Position numbers and translations under genes: made by a program
Notes under the pieces: generated by a model
The model's input: only the letters and a program-made list of their open reading frames with translations
The model's database searches: none
Told to the model about the DNA's origin: nothing
Shown here: one piece after another, positions 47,844 through 60,724 of the stretch
Layout of the letters: each line of letters begins with the position of its first letter
How positions within the stretch are numbered: the stretch's first letter is position 1
Assembly (NCBI GenBank): GCA_947561715.1
Contig: OX387201.1
Location: 13,344,001 to 13,408,000 of the forward strand
Direction: 5' to 3'
Source: Ascidia mentula
Lineage: Eukaryota; Chordata; Ascidiacea; Phlebobranchia; Ascidiidae
DNA length: 64,000 bases

Positions 47844-50800
47844 CGACTGAACAAGTTGTTCCTACAAAGCCAGGTTGACATCGACAAACGAATCCATTTT
47901 CGTCATCGTTGACGCAACTTCCACCGTTGTGGCAAGGATGAGACTCACATCTGTCCACTGAAAAGCAAATCACTCAAAATATGTAAAACCAAGCTTAAGT
48001 ATATAGGCTATATAGGCAGCTCAGATCGATTTATTGAGAGAAAAATATATTTCGCCTAAAACGGCATCATCAGTTTCTCCATTTACCAAAACTGCCAAAA
48101 AGGAAAAACAGAAAGGAAAAAGTCAAGAATCTAACAGCCGAATATTTTTATAGTTTTTATTAATTTTTATTTATTTTTAGCTTGCGTAACCTTTTTGCGT
48201 TAGATTCTTGACTTTTTCCTTTCTGTTTTTCCTTTTTGGCAGTTTTGGTAAATGGAGAAACTGATGATGCCGTTTTAGGCGAAATATATTTTTCTCTCAA
48301 TAAATCGATCTGAGCTGTCTACAGATCGCTGTTTTGGGATTTTAATACATTATTATTGATACGGTGTGCGATCGACAGCCTGCCAGGGGCCTTTGGTTTT
48401 TTGATCCAGTTTTGATTTACTAATCACATAGGCTATATAGGTTTACAAAACGCTAATGCACCTTTTTCGCAAATTTTTCCGGTATAACCTGAAGAGCATT
48501 GACACATCGGACCACCAACGAAATTGGAACAACTCCCGTTGTTTTTACACACTTTTCTCGACCAGTTGCGTTCCTCTAGCAAAATAGAAAAATATTTCAA
48601 ATAAGCAATAGGCAACTATTTCCAGTTAGACGGCGAGGTTTTATTCTAAATATTAGGTATTTGTAGTGCAAAATCGAATTGATGTGTATATGGACAGAAA
48701 CAATTTTCCACCGCCATTTAGGATATTTATAAAAAGGTACAAGCCTAACACTGCTTACCAAACCACGCCTTCCAAATAATGAAATCTCCAACATCATCTC
48801 TACCGTAGTTATATCCAGTTTCTTCAACTTCAGCCTCAAACCCCCACGGATGTATGTTGATTGCGTTTATAGAAAATTTAAGCCATTTTTTTGATCTGTG
48901 TTTCGCAACTACTTTGACTTCGCTTGCAAGACCTCTATGACATTTTGGGTAGATCACAACATATAACTTCTTACGACTACTTCCATAAACACTCCCAAAA
49001 TGAGTAACTCCAGTTATAAGTCCTAAATATAAAAAGAAAGTTACTTCTAGATAATGAAGGTGCAAAATAACTTACTTAAGGAACAGTCAACTCCCCCATA
49101 CCCCTTTCTGCAAACACACTTGTAACCCTGCGGTGTGTTTTCACACGTCCCACCGTTCTTGCAAGTAGTTCCAGAGCAATTGAGAATTTCTACAAAAAAA
49201 AAATTAAAACGTTTGGATGTGATGAAGAACACTGGATCAAAGAGGTATGAGGGTACGATCAGGTCAAATCCACAACTACCGACTAAGCTAGTAAAAGCGA
49301 CTAAGTTAGAGTTGTCGTGGTAGTTGTGCTAGGAAAGTTGCGCCCAAATTACCACACGCTCTTTTGGATTTTTGGCAGGTAACAACAGCCACCGAATGTC
49401 GCTGCCACTGTATTTAGATCAAACAGAAAGGCCAACACAGTTGTCATACTTAAAAACTTGTTACAATCAAGGCATCATATACGATTTTTACCTTCTTGGC
49501 ATAATTGACCTTTGTACCGCGGTGTGCAGAGACAATAAAAATCATACTCGTTTACGTTGATACACATTTCACTATTTTGACATGGACTGTCGGCAAAATT
49601 TGATGTGTCTGAAAAATTTTGAAAGCAAGATAATATTTTAGTAAATCACAGTAAAAAATTGCTGCGTGTGCGGAAACTGGAGCAAATCTCCTCAAATATT
49701 TTCTTTTCGCACAACTCAGGCCTTTAAAATTTGGTGCAGTTGTAGCCTACAGTCATTATAGCTCATTTGTTCTTATGTATATATGCTGTTTTTTTATGTG
49801 TTTGTCTGCAAGCCAAATTATCATTCTTTGATGGCGAATCGGCGCATATACTTACTGAAATACACTGCGTACTTAAAGATGATCAGCTTTTTAACACTGG
49901 ACCTTTGCCACTTTTGGTGAAAGAACATTGCAAATCCGTTTCTGTACACTTGCGGTATGCTCACAGAATAATCTTTTTTGTGCTTTTTGATATTGGTAAG
50001 CCTTCCTTCTATTTTTACAGGCTTCGTGCTGTAGCAGGAATTAAATAGGAAAAGTTTTTTAATAAAAGTTGTGCGCAATTTTGGTCTGAAGCGAAAAACA
50101 CCGTGGACGACCCCTGTAAACAAAATGTAAGTTTTAAACGCGCATTTCCAAAAAATCACATTTTTACAGGTTGGAATTTCAATCTTTAGGTATTGTATGT
50201 ATATTGTTTGCCAATAATAAGTTTCATTCTCAAATTCAGTATTGCGTTGATTCAAATAGAAACAAGTGTGACTGAGGTTTTGCCATCAAATAAAAAGTAG
50301 ACTAACCGTATTCACAACGCACTCCTTCAAATCCAGATGCACAGAAACACGTAAATCCTGCATCACTTTCAGCACAAGTTCCACCGTTCAAGCAAGGTTC
50401 GTTGGCACAATAAGATAAAACTAAATAGCAAATGTTCTTTAACCACTATATTTTCGCATACAAATTTAAACAGCGGTAATTCTTGCCTGTCTCGCATTGC
50501 TGTCCAGTGACGTGTGGTGGACAAAAACATTCGGGCCCACGTAATGTGTTGGAGCAGGATCCATTATTTGCGCACGGTGTTTCAACTGAGGCCTCGGAAT
50601 CTTAATAAAAGTAGTGTTATATAGGTTTTAAGGCAAGTTTAAAACTGCAAAGTTTAGCTGCAAAATTTGGGTACAAAGAGCACAATTTCGTTTCTCCAAG
50701 GTTACCTTTTGGTTTGCTTAAAATCACTAACCGCGTTGTGGACATCTACGTTTGTTAAACGCAAAGAAGCTCAAAACATTTAGGAAATACTTCATCAGTA

Positions 50801-53800
50801 ATCAAAATAAATGAAAATCATGTTATTACCATTTAGATATTTACTTACCAAAGTACGCCTGCCATTGAAACGATACAGGTACACGATTCCAATCTATCGA
50901 TAAATTCGACAACCGTGACAGGGACACCGTAAAACCCCAGATGTGAATTCCAGCAAGTTGAATGTTAGCCACAGAAGACACCTGCCCATCTATCCACAAA
51001 CTTACATTTGACGCAAGTTTGGTTTTGCACGAATCGTAGAAAACGTCCAAACTCTGCTTGTTTGAGGTCCATGCATCACTCAATAAATTTCTCCGACCAG
51101 AAATGTAAACTGCAAACAAATCGATAAATTGTTAAAGTGGCGTGTCCAACTTTTTAATCCATGACCTTTTTTAAACCGACTTTTGCCCTAAAATCTCGGT
51201 GGTGAGCATTTTCTGGTTTTCTCTGGTTTTTCAGATTGTTCATCCATCGCAGCAATATGTTTGTATTTTAACAGTCTGTTTTTCTGGCACATTAAAACGT
51301 AACTTTTTATTCACCGACTTTTCGCCTGTTATCCAACAAGTTTGTATTGTGGGTTACACCAATATGTAATCCAAAATATTCTCAGAGACATTTTACTTTC
51401 CGTTTTGGAATTTCTTTTTTCCATAAAATCCGCGAAATGTTTTTGTTGGAGAAGTGTCTCATACCAACTATATAATGTTGTATGAAAAATGTGAGGGTAA
51501 AATCTGATAAAATTACCATTTGAGCAGTTTATTCCTGCGGTTCCTGCCGGACAAACACAACTATAACCACTATCTTCTTCTGTGCAGTTTCCAGAGTGAC
51601 ATGGATTCGGGTAGCAGTGTTTCAAGGCTGCAAAACGTATTCATTATTCAAGTTTTAAGAAACATAGTCTGTAAGAACTCAATATCTCCCGTCAAACAAG
51701 TCTATTAGACAACATATTTAGTCCAGAATCCAACGATCTTTAGTTTGGGACAAAGCAAGAAACAAGCAATTACGCTCTTACCTATTTCGCAAAACCGACC
51801 ACTGTAACTTTCATTGCATGAACACACTCTTCCGTCATCAATAACATTTGTGCATGTTTCACCATGATAACACGGATTCTTACCATAATTTATATTTTCT
51901 GAAAATATAAATCCATGTTAATTTCAATTTCTACGTTACTATAACTATGTGACAATACAATACTTCTAATATCATGGCACGAAAAACACCCAAAATTTCC
52001 CAAAGTATTCATGTTAAATACTTTAATAGCAACGGTGTATAGAAAATTTCACTCACCAAAAGTAGCGTCGTAGTCAACATAAACCTTGAAATACCTCCAT
52101 GCAATACTGGATCGATTTGAAATTAAAATTTGAACTTTAAAACCCCACGATGAAATGGATAGGACAGTCGAGTTAAATGTATGTGATTTATTATCCCAAC
52201 CCGTGTGCGAGACATCGTCCCAATACACCCAGCCTGTAACAGTTGTATTCACGTGACGTGCTGATCCGTTAAAGCATTTGTTGTATGGAATATTTACTAC
52301 GACTTCATTTTGTTTGGCAGATTGGATGCGTCCCGTGACTCTGTAGGAATCATGATGAATCGGATCTGAAAGTGTGTCGATGAGTATTCTGTGTTGATTG
52401 TTTCGAAAACAGCGCAGTTGAAATGTAATTACATATCATGAATGTTCACGTTAAGGTGAAACATCGTAATCGTATTAAAATTTTCAGGATTGCCTATCAC
52501 ATTTCCACCAAAAATTGTTTGTACACTTTTACGATAAGAATGTTTACGTTAATCAAATTAAATGCGATGCGCTAAATTCAACGAGAAAATTATATCTTTC
52601 ATTGTTATGTTTACCTTTTTGGCAGCGATATCCCAAAAAGTTATCGGTGCATTTGCATAAATACGAGTTCTGCATATCCACGCAAGAACCACCATTCATG
52701 CAAGGGTTTGATGCGCAATGTGGAATATCTAAAATATGCAAAAAAGGCACTAAATTTCGTGTGTTTTTTCCACAGGCCACTTGCTATCGAAAAGACATTA
52801 ATGTAGATTCTTGGTAATATTAAATTAAAAATCTACGCACATGTTTCACACAACCTTCCAGTGTATCTCTCAGAACAAACACAAGAATGTCCACCATATG
52901 TGTTGATACACATCCCAAAGTTCCAACATAGTTTGATGTCAGTTAATGTTGTCGCAACTACATGCAAAATACTTCATACAATCTTGTATCAAGGAATTAT
53001 AACATGGAAACATTTAGTATTGTGGGTGTTTTTTGGTGCGGCGCTGAGTTGTATACGTATATGTAACCTTTTACATTTTTTTCAATTTTAATTGTAACAA
53101 AAAATGTGTAAAATTGTACTTTGTATGTTTTATTTTGTTCTGAACATATATATTTTTTAAATTGTAGAACATTTGCACCTCGGTACGGTTTTCCTGCGAT
53201 GCAAATAACATACCGTAGTGTGCTTTCCAGTGTAGGGTCAGGTTAAAAGCAATGTTTGACGGGACAGAATGTTGAAATATGATTGCAACAAATCCCCAGT
53301 TGTAAATCACAACAGGTCCAACATCAAATGAAGCATCACGTTCATCTTCTATTGTAACGTCAACCGCATGTGGAATTTCTGCCTTGCAAGCCGGGAAAAG
53401 TGTCGTTACACTTATGTTACGTGGTGTTGCATAGTGGGGTTCAATAAGTACGTGTTCATTGCCGTCCGTGCATCCTTGAAACAATTGCCACATGTTTAAG
53501 AAACCAATAAAACAACACACACAATGTGTAGTTTAGAAACCAAACTTTGCAGAGGTAACTTACTGTGATCACATCGTTCCCCTTCATATCCATCTTGGCA
53601 AACACATTTATAACCATCCACAACTTCAACACAACTTCCACGGGCGCAGGGATTACTAAGGCAATGTACAAGACCTAAATAGTGCAATTCAAAAGGATTT
53701 AAAACTTATACCGGCTATTTTGGGTATTATTGTAAGTAGTGTACACGACACTTTATTATGTTTTTTGTATAATATAAGGGTTAGTGGTCCAATTTTTTAT

Positions 53801-56800
53801 TTTTTTTTATTCTCCAAACTCTTTTGCCCTTAGCATGAACTGACATTATTACTTCCTATTGATTTGTGGCAACAAATGGCACGGAACAAATCAATCAATG
53901 ACGTACGCATTTGACAAAATTTCCCTCCGTATTCCCGGGGACATCGACAAATTGTACTTTTGACCCTGTTTGAACATCTTGCCCCGTTTTCGCAGGGTCC
54001 TAACAACATTTCTGGAAAATCTACAATAAACAAAAATTTTCGAGCTTTGGTTTAAAAAAAAATAATTTTAGCAAATTTTTCATTTTCGTTCAAATAAAAT
54101 TGCAACTAACTTGAAATACTGTTTTGTTTTCACATTTCGTTGTACAAAAAACAACAAAGCAAACAAATGTGTAAGGTGTAAGCAAAGTGTGCACTCTGAG
54201 TACCGAAAAAAGCTGTCCACTGTAATTTCATTTTTGGCAACGATCCATCACTGGCATTATAGTCGGTCCTTTGGACTTTGACACGAAAACCCCAGGAAAG
54301 TATTTCCACGATGCTTGTGTTAAACGTGTATGGAAAGGTTTTGTCGACCACAGCAATTGCAGTTACTTCATTGGCTGTTCCGTTCCGGCATTGCGGGTAA
54401 GCAACATCAAAAACGGCTACTGGAAACCACCTCTTCCAACGTGATATGCGGAATTCTCCACTCACTTTTGCCACTGTAATAAAAACAGACGTTTAATTTG
54501 TTTTCCCCAATTGCTTGGTCAATTTTATAAGTTTGAATGTTCTTGAAATGTTTGCACTGCAGTTCAATTAAATGTGCTCACGACTATTCACGACACAGAC
54601 GATATACGCAAATACTTTCCCATGTCGCATTGCAATCCGCTTGTGCCTTTAGGACAACTGCAATTGTAGCCGTTTTCTACTTCCGTGCAGTTTCCGCTGT
54701 TGCAAGGGTGTGGATGGCAATAAGTTAAAGCTGCAATTAGCAAAGCCTGAATTTAAACTTCATTCCGTCGTTCGAACTCTGGAAACTAACCTGTTTCACA
54801 CTTATCTCCTGAGAAACCTGGTTGACAGACGCATTTTATTCCATGTTCGGGTATGTTAACACAGGTTCTTGTATGACTGCCGCATGGACTTACCTTAAAC
54901 TTTCGGGTTTCTGTTTAAACAATTAAATGAGGAATTGACACCTTTTGTAGTAACATTTGTTTCGGGACAATTCTAATATTATGTTCAGTTACCGCCGCTA
55001 AAATTTTTTTGCAGTAATATTTACTAAACTATATGCAGAAGTTGTATCTGAATTTCAGATAAAATTAACGAAAATTATCTTACAAAGGTAAAGTTTATAT
55101 TCCATTTGTTTCGTCACAACAGTTGGTCGGTATTATTTTTTTCTCCATCAAACAATAATAACAATTATATGCGTGAATAAGTTTTTATGTCCAAAACAGT
55201 GCAGGAAAATAAGAAAATTCATAGCATGTGTTATTAAACTTACCAAATGTAGCTGTGTAAAGGAGCTTTAAATCAAAAATCCATCCGACATAACTTTGCT
55301 GGATGAGAGCGCGGAAACCCCACGGATAAATACCCAAGACAGTGGTATTAAGAGACATCCAAAATCTTCTAGGTTCAGGTATTGTCAAGTTAATTGATGT
55401 TGCAATTTGGGAGTAACATCGGTCATAAGCAACATCAACCACTTTCTCCGGTACTTTGTAAATGTAAAATGAACCCACCTCTGCCACCGATTTAATACCC
55501 GGGTCTGTGAACGAAAAAACTTTTTAGAATGTTTCTAAATTAAAACCAATTATTTTCTATTGCAGTCTTGTACTACACTACTTTGATACAAAACATCAAA
55601 ATAAAAGGTAGTAAAAACCCTTACATTTTTCGCATCTGCGACCAGCAAACCGAATGGAACATTTACATTTATACGAGGAGTCGGTTGAAATGCACTTTCC
55701 CCCGTTCATGCATGGGAAAGATACACAGTGGGACAATCCTGCATCAAGAAAACTTTTGTAAACATGGATGTTGAACTATTTTCCTGACGTTCCAAATGTG
55801 TTTTTTTTGCACAGTTTTGTTATCGATTTGTAAAGCTAACTGTACAGGAAATATTGTAGGAAAATTAATGTGAAAAATTTAACATGTCGATCTGACAGTC
55901 GTAATCAGCAAATAGATCTGCGAAATGGTCAAACTATTTACAAGAAAAATACATATTATCACATGGTATAAAACCAACTATTGTGATGCACAACCCGGCT
56001 AAACGCCGGGAGCTACCAATCTTATGAGATTTACGTGTTTCGCAGAATGTTCCTGTCGCATACGGAGGACAATCACACCTCGTGCCGTTGACTTCACTGC
56101 GACAAACTCCATCGTTCTGACATGGGTTTGTGTAATTGTTGTTCAAACCTAAAATGTGTGAAAAGTTAAAATAAAGTTCGTTGGAAAGTACAGTTTTATT
56201 GCCCCTTTATATTCAGTAATGGTACAGACCATATCGGATCAGCATATCTATTGGCCAATACATACATATTGATCATTCAAAACAGTGTTTCCAAAACGAT
56301 GGTACGCGTACCACTGGTGGTACGCGACGTCATTCCAGATGGTACGCGAACACCTTTCCGTCATTACCGGATACAGTTCGAATTTAAAAAATGTAAGTGA
56401 TCTCAAAATGTTTGTTACTTCATCCCCTAGTTTACTTTGTAACACTCAACTAGGTGGTACGCGTGGAAATTGTGTAACCTTCAAGTGGTACGCAATCGCA
56501 AAAAGGGTGGGAATCACTGATTTAAAATAACGTACAACAAATTATTTACATTACATGAAACAGACTTACCAAATATCGCTTTCCAATCCATGACAGTTGA
56601 GCTATTGTTTTCTTGACTTTGTTTGTTCGAAAGTTTCCACACTTCAAACGTAAAACCCCAGACAAAAATATTCTTAACGATGACTTTGAAATTAGAGTTA
56701 CTGGGGAGAGACAAACTAACATCCAAAGGTGGCGCCTCTTTGCAAAACTGAAACTCTATTGTCATATTCGTGCTGTTTTCAGGAAGCGTCCCGAAAGTGA

Positions 56801-58301
56801 TGTTGGTTTGACCGTCCACAGCATCTGAGGAAATGATTGTTGTGAGTGTTCATTCTTTGAAAGTAAACTTCGAAGTCAAAAGGAGCGTTCTACATTTAAA
56901 CGCAGTTTGCATTGATTTCCACGTCATGTTGGTTATTAAACTCTTTTGCAAAAAGGCTCTTTTATAAATATTTTTTTGAAGTTTTCATTTAAATCCACTT
57001 ATTAACATAAGTTTTACAAAGTTTAGGTTTACTATTTGAGCAATTCTTTCCAGCTCTTCCTTTCGGGCACGAGCATTTGTATCCATCCGCTAACTCTGTG
57101 CACTTTCCAACGACGCAAGGCTTTAAAGGACAGTGTCGCAATCCTGATGCAAAAAAACAGTAATATTAATTCTGCATCTTTAACTCGCTACAACCCAATA
57201 ACATCATTTAAACATTCATCTATTTTTGAGTGTCCGATAGTAGAACTGAACGAAATAAATGCGCATTGTTATGATTATGAACAACATACCACTTACTTGA
57301 CCACATTTTGTTGTTCCTGTGTCAACTAGTGCATTATTAGTTTTGTGGTACATTGTTGGGCAATATAGATACAACATATGTGCCTACAAGAGCTCGCATT
57401 CGCCTAATGAACTACTCACGTATTTCGCAAAATTTTCCAACATACTGTTGAGGACAGTGGCAGGTTCTACCGGTATGTTCATTGTTTGTACAAGGTGCTC
57501 TTCGGCGACACGGGTTTTTGTCAAATTTTGTAACATTTTCATCTTACAAAAAGAGTAATTTTGGAATTAATTGCTGTTATCGTCAGCATGTTGTTTATAC
57601 ACACACACTTTTTACAACAAAATTATTAGGTTATAAAATTTGAGGATTCCTAATTAATTTTTACTTACCAAATACCGCCTTCCATATTATATTAACGCCA
57701 TACTGCCTCCACTTGTGATTAACTGTGTCGATTCTTTCTACTTGAACCTGGAAGCCCCATGGATGAATACTGAGCACAACGGCGTTTAATCTTTCGCGTC
57801 GCTGCAAGTCGCTACTTATTCCGACAAACACATTCTGGGCCACACCAGAATAGCAACGATCATATGCCACCTTCACTATTCGTGGCCGGTCATAATGGTT
57901 CGATCCAATGAGCTTTGAGCCTCCAACCCAGTTACTGCCTATAGACCACATTATATTTTAATAAGCATGGATCCAATAAAATGGGTTATGTGCAGATGGC
58001 CATTGTTTCGACCTATAAATAGTGCAGCTTGGTGTGACTATAGTGGACGATCTTGCAAGCCAAAAAGCAAAGACTGTACTTTGTTACTGCCTGTAGAACA
58101 CATCATATTTTATTTGTATCATAAAAGAAGCAGTTAACAGTTTTGTTTTTGTCACAGAAGATAAAACTATAAAGAAGTTACAGTTCATGACGAGAGTAAA
58201 TGTAAAAAGAAATACTTATACTCACCCACTTTAGCCGTATTCAATCCATACGAACATTTAAACAGAAAAACAAAGTAAATAGCATTTGTCAGACCTCCCA
58301 T
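47844..58301 (-). CDS. Secreted modular protein: signal peptide + 9 x (WGF/H-lectin-like domain, 5-Cys EGF, 6-Cys EGF)
   Basis: Exons: 58226-58301 (signal peptide, from MGGLTNAIYFVFLF); then nine W-E-E triplets. 57669-57938, 57420-57542, 57033-57143; 56570-56824, 56035-56148, 55625-55738; 55244-55504, 54791-54910, 54608-54730; 54204-54473, 53907-54020, 53564-53674; 53214-53474, 52841-52957, 52615-52728; 52057-52365, 51782-51898, 51517-51627; 50849-51109, 50487-50600, 50307-50420; 49856-50113, 49492-49608, 49076-49189; 48759-49022, 48462-48575, 47844-47957. Every intron is phase 1; 4,561 nt, at least 1,520 residues. Each W domain (about 85-103 aa) has VAYDRCYS-like and HPWGF-like motifs and ends WKAxFG. 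That order and the single Cys recall H-type lectin domains (inference). First EGFs lack Cys1; second EGFs have six. The final exon is unsure (perhaps 47579-47745), so a membrane anchor cannot be excluded. Probably extracellular adhesion or recognition. Confidence 0.88.
48017..48317. repeat. Perfect 119-bp inverted repeat (foldback element) with hammerhead-like core
   Basis: Arms 48017-48135 and 48199-48317 appear identical as reverse complements, with a 63-bp spacer, inside the last mapped intron of the EGF-repeat gene. The right arm reads GAGAAA, CTGATGA (48261-48267), a GCC/GGC stem, GAAA (48281-48284), then TTTCTC, which pairs with GAGAAA. This is hammerhead order, but with one extra T before stem II and almost no stem III, so activity is doubtful. 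Confidence 0.8.
56283..56519. mobile_element. hAT MITE (GGTACGCG family), full-length form
   Basis: 237 bp, ends CAGTGTTTCC and GGGAATCACTG. Flanking octamers ATTCAAAA (56275-56282) and ATTTAAAA (56520-56527) differ at one base. It sits 50 bp from the WGF exon at 56570 in the EGF-repeat gene and contains several GGTACGCG repeats. Confidence 0.8.
57984..58110 (-). repeat. Decayed hammerhead-retroposon copy
   Basis: TGCAGATGGCCATTGTTTCG followed by GACCTATAAATAGTGCAGC, then a tail matching copy B (TGTGACTATA, CAAAGACTGTACTTTG). The CTGATGA core is lost. It lies in intron 1 of the EGF-repeat gene. Confidence 0.6.
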
Positions 58302-60724
58302 CTCAACTTTTATTGGGTCGCCAACTACCGCGCAGCCGTTCTTAAACGCGTTGCACCGCACAAAAAACCTTTTTTGCGTGATTTTTGCCACGCTCTACAG
58401 TACGATGTATGTTGTACACATTCGAATTCCAGGCGCAAATTATTCGCAAATGTTAGTGCCCTAGTGCAATTTTAGCGTTGACATTTTAAGGCCATTATTG
58501 CCTTTGAAACACCACAAATTTACGAAAAAATGACAAGAATGTGTGGTACAAATAGATATAGGCTACACGGTGCACAAAACCTAGCCTGGATAAATGCTAC
58601 TACGTAACGTTTGCCGAACAACCTTGCTGCAGAACACTTGTCGTATGCGAGGCGAAATGGCAGGCCATAACCAATGCAACAATAAACAATCAACGAATGG
58701 TGTTGCCCAGGATACGATAAACACAACGTTTTCTTATTGTTTTATTTTTATTTACATTTTAATCTTTTGAACCGTTCTAATCCATCTGGTGTGGTGCCTG
58801 TAAATGTTATCTTTACACCCGCGAGCAAACCGCAGACGCAACAGCGTTTTTCGTTGCTACCGTTCAACTGCTGCTATGTTTGTGTGTTTTTCATTTTGTT
58901 TGGTACAGGATGGCGGTCTGGAGGTTTAGTGTTTACATGTTAGTCTTGATGTATGCTATTGAAGCTAATCACTACGATTACTCTTGTTGTTTTTAGAATA
59001 CTGAGGATGCCGCATAGGAGAAATATATATATTCAAAAAACCATCTTGGTTGGGTGATTAAGTAGAAATCTAGGCCAGTCCTAGTTATCACTTTTTGAAA
59101 GAATTTTAACGCTTTAATCCCAAAACCAATCCAAGTCGTCATTGGGAGAACTACGCTTTTTTATAAACGTTTTTATATAGATGTAGGCTAATACGCATTA
59201 AACTGGTTTAAGACAGAAGTAATGTAACCGTTACCTCAAGCATGGAACATAAAGTAGCAGGTTTCTAGATTCCGCCGAACAGTCAACTTGTTTCAAAAAC
59301 ACGCTGCTTTTTTAATTTTTCGGGAAAACAACCACGACCCACTTTTGCTAAGTGTACGTTTGTTTTCAGCCCCTGCTGACCTTTTATTTAACGCTTGTAT
59401 TCGATTTTAATTGACGTTTATTTGCAAAACAGGTTTGTTTATCGTACACGTAGAACCTTCTATTGCTACTGCTGAATACTTCTCTTCTGGCAAGTATTCA
59501 GCAATAAAATATGCCTGGCAGCGTCAGTAACAATCTACTTCTATTGCTACGACCCAAACTGACACCGATTTATCATTATATATTTTACACGCATATCACA
59601 CATTCCAATGATTGATTTTATTATCATGCATAGTCAGTTTTGTTATCAATCTACAACCGAAAATAAGGGCGACTGGAAAATAGCCCAAAAGTCTTGAAAT
59701 AATAATTTCAAAAACCGTTTACACACAAGAATACTTAATAAAACATAATCGATTTGGGAAAAATTACGTCACAATGAACGTAGGGTCAATTTAAAACGTC
59801 GCACAATAAATTATGTCATTATGACGTCACGAACTGAAGGTAAGTACCGAAACAATGCAGGAGGAGCCATACAAACTTGAAATTTAATTCAACCACAAGA
59901 GTGTCTGCAGTAAAAAAATCTAAGCGATTTTTTCTGAGAAATGTTAATCTTTTTTCAATTGAAGATAAAATTATGTTAATGACGTAACAATTACATTTTA
60001 CGTTCTCAACAATTTTAAGAAGTCCTTGACAATCGAGCTTATTCTCAACCGAATGTGTTTCTAGCCTCCATACTGTGGCAGCTGTAACGCGAATAACCTG
60101 ATTTATTTTCCAGATTCGTATACTTTTTGTGTGGATGTCTAAATTTTTTAGAGGTTATAGGCTGATCCTCAAACCAAGCAATATTTGCGTACTGAGTATA
60201 GGTGAATATACAAATCAATAAATCTCATGTTTTTTTCGATCAAAACAAAACGTCTGATCATATAGTCAATGATTTAAAAACTCATTATAGTCGGAAGTAT
60301 ACAAATTTTATAAATTGTGATATCAATATATTCGAGCCACTGGAGAAGTGTTAGGGTGAATTGGGAAAATAGAAGATACCTTGCCTTAAGTATGCTAACC
60401 AATAATTCATTGTGTTTGCACGTTCGTTATTAAATCGAAATTTCAAAATGTAATTGTTAAGTCACAAACGCAAGTTTATCGTTGACTGAAAGAGGGTTGA
60501 TAAAGCCGTATCGGGTTAAGTTGTTAGATAGTTGGCGTGGATACCGTTGAGGTTGATCGTGCAAAATTTCAAGCAAGTCGTTGTTTTGTTTTGTTCAATA
60601 ATCAATTGATATAGCTTAAACAAGTATTTGTTCGTTTCTGTTGTGCCTTTCGTTACCTTTCCGATGCTTGCAAGGGAAGCCTACCGCCTCTGTGCGTTAG
60701 ATGCGTTAGGTGCGTGTAGGCGAG

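Noticed and set aside
48261-48296. Counting the palindrome's core as an active hammerhead
   Set aside because: An extra T precedes stem II and stem III is only about two pairs; kept as hammerhead-like only.
49821-50255. 144-codon minus frame as a separate gene
   Set aside because: Its core (49856-50113) is the eighth WGF exon, in phase with its neighbours; the rest is intron read-through.
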